From contig VWZW01004700.1 of NCBI GenBank assembly GCA_013397115.1, positions 1,969,309-2,033,308 of the forward strand: DNA of 64,000 bases. Direction: 5' to 3'. Below, one piece after another: positions 26,401-38,400 of this stretch. The first letter of the stretch is position 1, and every line of letters begins with the position of its first letter. The notes below the pieces were generated by a model, which had not been told where the DNA came from, made no database searches, and worked only from the letters and a program-made list of their open reading frames with translations. Source of the DNA: Edolisoma coerulescens (taxonomy: Eukaryota; Chordata; Aves; Passeriformes; Campephagidae). The position numbers and the translations under genes are program-made.

Positions 26401-29400
26401 ACCTGTTTTTGTGGACAAGGGTAGTTACTGCATTTTTCAAAATAATTAGTCTCACCTTCACTAAAAGGAAAAATGCACCTCAGATAAATAAAAGAGATTA
26501 TCCCTTGAGAGTGGAAAATATTTTAAAAAATACTAGAAAATGCTGAATGTAATTTCTAAGGGAAACAACTCTGGATCATTGTGACCCATGGTCAGAGATC
26601 TTAGTCCCTGTGTAAGAATCTAAGCATAGATTCTTTGTTAGCTGTCTCTGTGTAGCTTGCTGCTCAACATTTCCCTTTCACCCCCCAAATAACTCTTTCG
26701 AGGCACTTCTCTTTCTGCTTCAGTGAGGCACTGAGGCTTAGACTGCCTAAACAGAAATTTCTTGTGGCCCCAGGTCATAACACATGTAGGTTTCCACTAT
26801 GAGAATTACTGTGTGCAATGCAGTTATGCAATGATCCAACATAAAAGCATGAGACATGATAACTAATTGGATTTCTATTTGTTTGATTTTGGTTTTAATA
26901 TCCACAGCTTCCTCCTTCTGAAAGTATAACTTAATTTAAGGGTTCCTTACTTTTCAAATTCTTGAGGAAAAATACAATAGCTGATGTTTATAAAATGTGT
27001 TAAAGTCAGAAAAACTAGCAGTTTTCTATTGCAGAAAATTTTTGTGCATCTAATTTGCATTTGAAATTGTACAGTAAAAGAATGATTCATACACACATTA
27101 TTTCTGAAGAAAAAAACCTCATGATTTCTTACAAAAGTTGTACTCTAATAGGTGAAATCAGATTTAGACCTTTTTAGCTTTTAATAGGAAAGTAATTGTT
27201 CCAGCATAAAGGTGATGTTCACTCTGTATTTGTTTTCCTGAGACAATGTTTCAGTAGAAGGGGGATGTAGACAATCAGTTATGTGGCAAATAAGAAAGTC
27301 AAGAATACTGTAAATCTTTGGCATTTTTTTTTAATAGCAACTCGATCAAGAAAAAGCAATTCAATGGATTAAGAAAGAAAGGCTTCCAGCATTTCTAGAA
27401 AGTGACTGTTACTTTGAATACAGGTATTGCAATCTTTTATGCTGTCTTTCAGTTTTAAATTTGTGTTTTCCTCTTCTGTTTAATTCATCTTAGTAGTATT
27501 AAAGTGGTTTTGCCCACCTTTTGTCCTGTTTTCTTTATTGTAACATTTTAGTGACCTGCATAAAGTAAAGTCAGTGACTGTTTTCACTCATCATGCTGTA
27601 ATTTTCCTTGACCATGAATTACATCCTGTACTACACCATTACAAAGAGAGTAAGTGTGGGATTTACTGTTTTCTAAATCTCTGTTCCTCAGAGATATCAT
27701 GGTAGCAATGCATCTTTTGCTAATCAGTATGTAAGCCATATAAGTAGAAGTTACAAATCCATGAAATGGATTTGGAACAAAACAGCAAGTCTTTTTAATT
27801 TCAATTATTAGTTTTGTGTCTTTGGGCCCACTGTCAGAGTTCCTTTACCAAAGTTCTCTGTGGGATGCCACGGCATAGCTGCATGACTTACTGTTACAAA
27901 CTTGCAGTGTTTTTCCAGATGTCCTTTCAGCAGATGTTCAGGAGATCTAGTGTGCTTTTTTGGAAGGACCTATTTCTACATCCCTTAAGGCTGTGTCTAG
28001 ATGCAGATGATTGTAGCATGTTTTAGGGGCCCAAAAGGAGAGGCAGCCTGGCAGTATGGTTCACAAAACTCATGTTTGCTGATTGTAATGGCAGAGTGGT
28101 TACTGGGGTATAGACTTCTACAGCTAAAAAATTAAAGATGTTTTTTATTTTCAATAACCTGGAGAGTGCACTTAAGTTCGAGGGGGAAAAGTGTGCAAAG
28201 AACAAGCAAACGGGGAGAGTGCTGAGTTATACCTTTATTAACAGCCTGCTTTACACATATCTGGGCCTCATGAAACAATAACTTTGATCTTCTGCTGTTG
28301 CAAACTATTTGATCAAGCAGAGTTGCATAAAACTAACTTCAAGCATGTACCTAATTTCAACTGACATCAGTAGTTCAAGAGGCTTTCCTGAATCAGAATC
28401 AAGATAAGTTCAGATACTAAAAGAGAAACTTGCGTTTAAAGACAAAGACACCCTAACTCTAGAACTAAATCCTATTTATCTCCAATAGTGGGCACAAATA
28501 AAACTGAGCATTCACTTGGTTGTAGGCTGAAGTGTAGGCTTCATCTTCCCTTCACATGTGACTCGGTTGGCTTTGTACTTCTTTTTAACTTAACTAAGTT
28601 CTGCCCAGTTCTTGAGGCCAGAGCATCCTCTCTGTTGTCATGTGGTTCTAAGATTGCCTTTCCTGAACATTGCGAGGTTCACACTAACACAAAGTAGCAC
28701 TGGAGAGCTGTTCAGTACTATGAAATCCTCATAAAGCAGCCTGCTGAACATGAGAGTGCCAGCTGTCTTGTTATCATCTTCAAGTTCAATCAGTGTGATC
28801 AATGCTATGGCATTACTGCTAGAAGATTGCTTATGTCAGGAACCAGAGCTGTAGTATCTGGTAGTGATACAGCGCTTCTACAATCTGGGAGAATAGTTCA
28901 ATTTTAGTGAACAAAATGTTCAAGGGATTCTTGGCAGGGCTTGGGACTGCAGAGGTATGTGCAAAATCATCCTGAAAGAAGTAATTTTTACTGGTAAAGC
29001 TTGGTAATGCAAAGCAGGGCACTATCTGTAAAGCTGGTGAGCTGTGCAGTGGCAGTACTGGCATTTACATATGTGACAGCAGGTGAAGGCTGAAACAGTA
29101 CATAGCTGGACACAGTGGTCCTTGTGGGTCCCTTCCAAATCAGGATATTCTGTAATTCCATTTTTTTATGAAAAAAGCAGATCATTAAGTTCTCTGTAGC
29201 AATTTCTTTTAGATAGACAATTTTTAAAAATTGCCAATTCTGTGGAAAAACCAACTGTTTCTCTGTTTAAAATCTAAAATTAATTATTTTCTTGTTTCAA
29301 CATTTAATTTCAGACTAGCTAAATTGATATCACAGGTGGAATGGAGCAAGAGTGGCATTAATTTCATTATAGATAGTGACTACTCTCCCTGGATATGGAA

Positions 29401-32400
29401 GCAGCACCCAAGTTCTCCCCCTCCTGAGGAGGATGACTCTTCATTGACTATGACGAAGTTTTATGTATCACTTGGTGAGGTAAAATAAACATGTTTAGTG
29501 GGTGTAACATCAAGATAGATTGAATGAATTGGGTAGAATTATTGTAACTGAGGTCACAACTTAATGGGACAACTGACTCTTGAATAACCTAGTCTAGTGC
29601 AGGAGGGTTGGAAATAGATGATCTTCAAGGTCCCTTTCAACCTAAACCATTTTCTGATTCTCTGATTCTCTAAATAGCTTTTATATTCAAAGTTTTTTGT
29701 GCTATAGAAGAAGGTGGATGAGTTGTGATACAATTTAAACAGAAGCTCAGCTCATACAAGTGTGCTCAGCTACTGTCATGCAGCTCTCTGCACTGAAACA
29801 ATCCTTACAGAAACCTACACAAACAGACTGCACAAAATTCCTGTGGACAGTAAGCTGTAGCTCTCAGAAATACTGCAATAAACAGAGAAATTTTAATTGT
29901 TCTATGAAACTTCTTTTCCTAGGCTACAGTTTCTCAGGTAAAGGATTGGTTTACATTAGCAAAACAAGGTGATTCTATGAAAACTAGAGATTCATCTATG
30001 CGTCCTGTAGCTTCTAGTAAAATTCAAGATACTCAGCATTTACCTGGGCAGCATAAAAGAGACAACTCATTACCTGAAAAAGGTACCCTTCTGGGTAAGT
30101 AACAAGGGCTCAACCCTGTGGATTATAATACAGGTCAGGCTAGGCAGAAAGAAAAGGCCTTCTAAGGAATTGTTGCTAACTCTACTTGTTACCTTCTGAG
30201 TATCACATGGTATCTGAGGCTTCAGACTGGCATTTGTTTCTTTCCATAGCTACAACATTAAGTGAAAGTTTGAGCTAATAGCCAAGTAATTTTGTGATAG
30301 CAGTAGCTTCTGTTCTTACACATTTCTCATAGAAATGTGTAAGTTTCAGTTGAGTTGTTCTGGGTTTTTTTGGGGGAGAGGCATTCATACGTCTTGAAAG
30401 ACTTTCTTGTCTGGATTCTTTGGGTATTTGCTAGTGTATGATGTGTTTCAGCCATCTTCTTAGGGTATTTATGTTGGGCACTTAAAGGTCTTTTGCCTGT
30501 CAATTTTTATGAATCTTGTAAAATGTAATCATTTGGAATCCTATCTGTCTTCAGATTTATTTGAAATTGTTCATCAGGTTTCAAAGGTTCTGGGAGAGAA
30601 AATACAGATGAACGTATGGACATATACCTGATTGCACAGCCTTGCTTCTGCTTTCTTACGCAGTAGCAAGATGAAGAGAAGCCTCAGCTCATATATTAGG
30701 AGCTTGTTCTCTCCATTTTCTGAGATGTATCTCTCTCCCTAATTGCCTCAAGTCCTGTGAAATGATTCTCTATGTTTCCATTTCATAGACCTGTGTCGAG
30801 AGGCTATAATTTTTCTTTGTCAAGTGAAAACATTTGAGGTAGTTTAGAATTAAGAAAAGATATTTTAAATCACACTGATTTTTGTGTTAATATCAACACA
30901 CTTTGCCTTATGTAGTTAGGAAATTATGTAAGTGCTGAGCAAGGGATCTCTATTCCATGTTCCCAATCCGAGTGTCTGTCTGTGACAGTGGTCAGCATTG
31001 GTTAGACGTGGCTTATTTTCAGAGGAAGTTGAAAGGAATGTCTAACGAGTTAGACAAAGAAGCAGGTTACCTGTCTGAGAAATGCCACAAAAAGAGTTTC
31101 CTTTCCACTTCAGGGACGGCATCTGCAAAAGCTGATGTTACCAGTGAGGAGGGCTGTTCTGTGGCCCTTGCTGAACATCCTTCCCACACGCAGTTAAGAG
31201 TTTATCTAGACCCGAAATGGGACAGTGCAGCAAAAGAAGAAAATGAACAGGGAAGCACAACTTTTCAGACACCAGAAGAATTCATACCAGCATCTACTCA
31301 AATTGCTATGAAGGAACCCATTTCAGAACTGACCCACCAGCCAGCTGCTGACATTGAAAGTAATGTAAAGTTCCACAAAACAGCCTGAAGTGTTCACACA
31401 CAAGTTAGCAAATAATGAATTTGCTCATGGTACTGCAGAGTCACTCTTTAACCAAAATTCTTCTCCACTTACAGCCTTGGACTCCAAGGAAGATGTAAGA
31501 AAACAAGAACCTGAACAAGTAAGCTTAAGTCCAAGTTCTGAAAGTGGTGGGCCAGACAGCAGGGCTGCCTGGTGTATTAGTCACAGGACTTATGACACTG
31601 GCAACAGACATGAGTTTGAAAGATTCAAGAAGTTCATTAAAGGAACACTTGGGGAGAGATATTGGTGGCTCTGGATGGATATTGAAAGACTAAAGGCTCT
31701 TAAGAACACTACAAGGCAACAAAGGTACTTCCCATTATTTAACAGTTACTCCCATTGCTTTAATACTTGTAACCTGGATAGATGAATGCAGGTTTTGAGA
31801 TTTCAGAGTAAATTGTAATGTCTGAATGAACAGACATAATTAAATGTGTGTCCTGAAAAGGTTTGGGATGACTCTGCTGAAGCTGATAAATCTCTTTTTG
31901 CAGAGTCATGTTTGCAAAGCTTACATGAAGTCAGTATCATCATATTTTTAAGGCTGTTAGAAAGAGATTTGGAAAACAAATGGCAACAGAAAGAAAATAA
32001 AGAATAAAAAAAATTAAATTCGCAAGTAGGACATCAGTATGACAAACTGCTTTAATGAAAGATCCTGCTGGATTCAGATAGTCTATTCTACAGCACTATA
32101 CGTTTTGTCTTATACACAACCTGTCTCTAATTTGTGGAAAAATTAGCTTGGCTTCTGCCACTTGCAATTAAAAACATGTTGCATGGCAGCAGTTTAAGCA
32201 GTAGCATGAACTGTAGTCAGTTCTGTACGGCATTTGATACATGCTTATGTGACTATTTTTGTTGACTGCAGGCAACTCAGTAAGATGAAAAAACTGTACC
32301 TGCTGAGCAGTGGAGACTATTTCCTCAGTTCAGAAGTGTTACTCAGACTTGAACTACTGCGTGGAGATCAGTGGAATATAATGCATTTAAGACAGATTCA

Positions 32401-35400
32401 GCCTGAAGTAGTGAAACCGCTGCTTCTTTACTGGTATGAAAAAATGGATGTGAAATAAAATTGTATTGTTTAATAAATGTCCATTTTCTTTGATAAGCCT
32501 ATTATTTCATGTCACTTATCCCATTGCAATTATTAGAAGCAATGTCATTGAAAGTACTGGTGCATTAATTTTTAGTTGAGCCTAAACTACACTGCAATCT
32601 CCTGAGAAACCAGATGCTTCTGCCGTAATGAGCCCTTGTTATTTTTCTACCAGAGCACCTGAGCTGCTTTGTGATTCTCTGCCTTGGATAATGTTCAACT
32701 AAACTTTAGTCTGCAGGATAGGGAGACCCCTCCAGGCATAGGAGATTAATTCTGTCCTAACCTGTTCTCCATACTGCCGTTCCCAAGTTCTGAGGATGCT
32801 CTGTGTGTATCTTTGTGGGATTTGACCGTGAGACTTTACTGTTCAATGCCTGTCATACAAAATGCCTTTTACATATTAACAGCTTAAGTGAGGATGTAAA
32901 ATATAACCTACTTCCAAAATATGGGCTAAATTTTTGAAGGTGTTCTGTCCTCCCCAAGGAGTTTCAACAAATTGCAGGCATAAACAAATACCTGCAATTG
33001 TGAACTTTGCTATGGATCCTCACGTGACTTGTGGTCTATGTCCTGTGGCCTACAATCCTGTCCTATGCTTTGTTGTAGGATGGATGGGGCATACCTTCCT
33101 GCAGACTGATAGAAAGACAACTGTGTAATGGTGCAGAATTTGCAACCTAAGTTTACTTACGTGTAGTTTGGTTTTAGATTTGGAAGCATGCAATATCTAA
33201 ACATATCTTTGACCCCAACTGATTTTTAATTCTAGGTGCGTATAGCACCTTGGTACAGTAAACAACATCGCTGGAAAAAAAAAAAAGCAGCCAAATAGCC
33301 CACTGTTTCATTATTTTGGAAAGTTCTACTTATTAGCTTTTTTCTCCCTAGGGGTCCCAGATTTTGTGTCACTCATTCAACAGCAGTAGATGCTGCCAGT
33401 GCAAAACTGAAGTTCTGGCACACATGTCAAGAGAGACCAAGAGTGGACATTGATCCTTTCCCACAAATAGTGTCATTGCTACCATTGACCCAAAAGTCTG
33501 GCATACCATCTTCCCTCCTTCAGGTAGGTAGGATCACAACATTGAAAACAAAGCTTTGTCCCATCAAAAATAATGACAAAACTCCTTGAATTCAATGGAA
33601 CAAGAACAAAGTATTTGGATTTTTAAGAAATCAAGATTTAGCCAGCTGGTGTATTGAAGATGGTTACATATAAAAATGCAATAAAATTTCATTCCACTTT
33701 ATGCAACAAGTTGCTATAAATTGAGCCAAATTATCTTAGTCACACCCTGGCTACTTCCTAAGATCTTTGGATACATATTTTAGCTGGAAGTTCTCAGAAC
33801 TGCAAAATTAATTATCTACAATGCAGTTTCTGCCAGTCAGCCTTGTCTTAATGCAGAGTAATTTGTACAACTTCAGTGCAGTTAACCTGGATCTATTCTT
33901 CATGTCTGTAAAAAAGGCAGAATTCTGCTCATTTTCTATCACTACAGCCCTTCAATCAGCTACACAGGGTGTTTGCTTTCTACAGAAGGCCATGAGCCAC
34001 TCAACAGACCTTTTTCACAGTTTGTAGCTTGCAGGTGGCCAGTTCAGTTTTGGCTCTTTTCTTTCTTGAAAGCCTGAATGTGAGAGGTAACTGCAATAAA
34101 AGCTACAGGTTTTCAGCAATACAGTGTTGAGCCTCAGGACACATGGCACTGGGAGAATGTGGATTGAAGCTGTGGTTCCAGTATCAAAAACTGTATAGGC
34201 TATGCCATAGATTTGTCAGCACACACGTCTGTTACTTTAAGTTGGATAGTTTGGGGCTACAATTACTTCCCTTGAAATCTGATTTGTGGAGACAATGGAG
34301 GAAAACAGTGGAAGATATTTCCTGTTTAGAAGAAACTGGGTTCAGAAGCCAGGTTCCTATTGATCATGGCAGGAATGGGAGCAAGAAGCACCTGTGTCTT
34401 ACAGTGACCAGTTCACAAGGTGTGCTAATGACCCAGGACTAGCTGTAGGTCAGGCAGACAAGAACCTGCAGGTTTTCCAGCCCCTGTTGAATTTGACAAA
34501 AATTATGTATGACCTGGTACCATGAATGTCACAGAGTCAGCTGATGGCTCATTTCTTGCTCTTAATTTTTTTTCCTCCCAAGAAATTTGGACTTTTGAAT
34601 CTTCCAGCTACACTGTGCTTGCAAGAGCTTAGAAAGAGCAGCAGCTCTGGGTGAATTTCTGAGGGCACTCTGAATGCAATTGGCATCTCTAAAAAGTCAT
34701 AGCAGGATTTGGTCAAAATAATCAGTGATGGTGTGGCAGAATGACCCCTTTCTCTCCCAGTCCGAGTGATCATATCTGTCTTACAGTGAACTGACAAAAT
34801 AATCTTCCTAAAGTTTCACAAAACATGTTCACATGCTCTTCGCCTGACATCCTCTGTAGTTCTGTACAATGTGCTTGTAATATATTTCCACCTGTTAAAA
34901 ATGTATTTTTTAAGATGTAGTGGTTATTAAGGTATACTGATAAATCTTGAAAAATATTCAGAGATTTTTGCAACTTGCCATTTTATATATTGTGACTGAC
35001 AAGGAAGAATGGTCCTGAAAAGCCTTGACTGTTTTTGAGCAGTTAATGAGAACACATTAAGAAAACAAAAAGGTGGAAAAATAATCAGAATTGCCTTATT
35101 TTTCTGTAATGTCTTTTAGAAAAGTAGAACTAACTCACCAACAACTTTATTAAAACTAGCTAAACCAAATTTCTCTTTGAAGAGATCATCAAGATTACCA
35201 CCTACTCTCACAGGAAGTCAGATTCTCCAAAGGGATGATATTTCTAGCAGTAGAATGTGGTAAGTACTAAAGTCCCTTGTGTATCTTTCTGCACACCAAT
35301 ATACCTCAAATATTTATGAAAGTATTTTTGATTCTACTGTTTTCTTGAATACTTTTCTTTAATATAATTATCTGCTTAGTGAAGCACAGTTATGGTACAG

Positions 35401-38400
35401 ATTGTTTGCATGGAGAATTCCTTCCTGGCTGATTAGTTTCTCCCTTGTTTATGCCACAACACAAAGGGGTTTATTTCCCCAAATAAAAGTGTTTTCTCTA
35501 ATATAATAGTTGATATTCTCTACATTCATATTCTTTTAACCTGTCTCAAATGATAACCCTCAAAGTCATGCTATGCCTGTGATTTCCACAGGGCCATATG
35601 AAAAAGGTATTCCTCTACATTTTTTTTCATTATAAATTTGAACTCCATGTACTTTTTCCTCTATTATTCACTATGTCATTACACCACTTTTCTGCCCATT
35701 CTTATTTATTTATTCTATAGGAAGCCCTAGATTTTTCTTAAATAAATATTGAAAATTTTTTTGTTTGTGATCCAGGCCAATGTCAGTGAGCACAGACATG
35801 ATTCATAGCTTAGCTCTGGATGGGACCAAAGACTCAAAATATCAGGGTCATAGAAAATACACCTATGCTGAGCTGCTCCATGTAAGTACTGCTTGAAAAT
35901 ACTAGTTGTCTTGAATGGTGGGTTAAAACACTTTATTCTGCAGAATGAAGTAGTCAATAATGGGGAGAAATTGGTTTAATTTTATCAATGTCAATATTTT
36001 ATGCAGAGGTATAATTAGAATGTCTGCATTTTCTCTGTTGTATCTGTCACCTATTTGATAGGAAATCATGGCACACGCAGAGGTTTATTTTCACTAGAAA
36101 GTGTTGATCTTCTCCATAGTGACCATGTGTTCAGTAGGCTATTATGGAAAACTCTCTGCATAAATGCTTCAGTGGAGTCATTGCCTAGGAGAGTATACCA
36201 GACTTACAGTGAAAACTGAATCTGCCTTAGAAAGTCATTAGAATCATAACATTCATAAGAGGAAAATGTTTCATTTGTTCAATCCCTCTTTATTGCTTGT
36301 GTACTTCATTCTTCTCTTTATTGAATTATTGCCTGCTAAGCAGGTCTTCAGTCGGGCAAACCTCAGGAGAGACAGGCTGCACAGATGAGCCTTTTCTCAA
36401 CAACTGTTAAAATGCTGACAAATCAAACATATGAGATGTCAACATCTGGCAATCTAAAATATATCCCAAACCTTTCTTGTTTGTGGAATGGTCTTAAAAC
36501 AGCCTGCTGTTTCATGGAGGTATTGATACCCACAGGCTTACAGCTAAAAGAAAAAAAGTTAAGGAATCAGAGCCCACTTACATGTGCACAGGGTTTGCTG
36601 AGCACTTGAGCACATATGTGTTTGTTTTGCACTTCGAAATCATGCTTTGTTCATTACTTCACTGCAATCATTTTACTTTGTTGTTTTTGACAGAAAAAAA
36701 AGTTAGTCTTTGCAATAGGGGACATTTGCAGCTGGGAATGTATATTCAGCAGAAGTTTACACCATGAACTGTTTGTTTTTGTACATTGTCATATGCAGTT
36801 TCCCTCTTACTGAGGGAGGAAAATATCATAAATTTACACTGGTTAGACTGGAGCCTACAGTCAAGACCCCACAATTTGCCATCACAAATATGATGCAAAG
36901 GGGAATGCAGGGATTAATAGTTTAACTTCATACTGGGGAGGGAGATCTTCCTACTCTGCTTCAAAAGTCTGGCTTCTTCCGGCCCTTCTCCATCCCTGTT
37001 ACTGTTTGGAAAGAAGCTGATTGCCAGCCACCACACTCATCTGCTTCCTCTTCTGCTATCAGAGACAGCAAGCCAGCCATCATTTCTCTCTTGTGATCGT
37101 CAGAAGTTAATTTACTACTTACAGAAGCCTCTTCTGGCTTCTCTGTGAGCATTGACAAAATGGATGTATTCTTCCTCAAATGCTCTAGGAGCTAGCCATG
37201 GTAACAAGCATGGATTTCTGGCTCCCTAAATTGCTCATGATTTTGTTGCTCATGTCAGTGGTGTGACCCCAGAAGATGTATCTTTTTTTCCATGATAGTT
37301 AAATGTTTTGAATCTTGACCAAATAACCACCTCTTAATTTCTCTTAATTCAAAACACAGTAGCCTGAGCTGAGACAACTCTTGACAGCTAACTGATGTCG
37401 TTGAGTATCACTGGAATTCCTCAGAGCTAAAGACTTAATGACAGAATTAAGGCCAGGTTTGTTTTTCTGTTTTAAGTATTGAGGAACCACCTAAGGGATG
37501 CTATGGTCACTTAGCTACTCTGCATGTCTTCAGTCATCAGATTTATTCCATTGGATGTGAATATTTAGTGGGAAAATGGTGTGGAGGGCTATGATCAATT
37601 GCATATGTAGTAGAAAGTGGAGTCTACTTCCTTGGGATGAAGATACTAATTGAACACACTTCATGGCCTTCCATTGCAAGGTACTGACATTTGAAAATAG
37701 TGAAAGCTGTTATTCCTTGCTGAATAACTATGTTTTATTTGTCCAGGGGAAAAGTGCTGCTGGCAGTGTTGTCTTTGGGGGATCAGGAATTGAAAGCATG
37801 CTGCAGTCTCTTTATTTGGAGAACAGAGCAGGCTACTACTTCACACAATTCTGTGAGAAGTCAGGGAATAAGGTATGAATATTTTCCGACTCTGTGATAA
37901 TTTAGTCAACAATTGACTGGATGCCAAGTTATAGAGGGCAGCCAGACTGAAAAAAAAAAGGAATGGAGAAAGAAAGATTGATGACTGGATGAATTATTAC
38001 TTGTGAGACTCCAATCCCTTAACAACAATAAACTGTTCATGTATATATGCAAACTAATGACAGGTCTTAACCAAGCTGTCAGATTCTTACTGTCTCAAAC
38101 CTATTGGAATTCTTATTGTACCATCAGGGATAAAAAAAAAAAGAATAATGATTTTTAAAAACTAACCTTTAACTTGGCAGAAAAAAATGAGGTCCTAACC
38201 CACAAAAACCATTTTCTAAAAAGATGGAAAATCTGCTGTGCTATTACTCATGATAATCTGATTTCTTCTTACTTTTTGGGTTAGTGATGTCCAAAATCTC
38301 CAATATTTTTAAAACGTTCTTATGCTTCCATGAATCTCCTTGGATTTCTGAGAAACATAACACTATTTCTTCTATGTAGTCAGCAGATCTATCATTCATT

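Noticed and set aside
30957..31022. Treating ATG 30957 as the start of a separate gene or as the exon 8 start
   Set aside because: The frame is simply open upstream of exon 8; the acceptors that would include it (before 30940 and 30973) have G at position -3 and are weak compared with TTATTTTCAG at 31022. It was kept only as an uncertainty of the exon 8 boundary.
31377..31386. Programmed ribosomal frameshift at the AAAA run
   Set aside because: There is no classical slippery heptamer or evident downstream pseudoknot, and the mammalian gene reads through in one frame; an indel is simpler.
36961..37179. Acidic 72-codon minus-strand open frame in intron 12
   Set aside because: The peptide looks protein-like (Glu-rich) but has no recognised family, acceptor or partner exon; the length is within chance.
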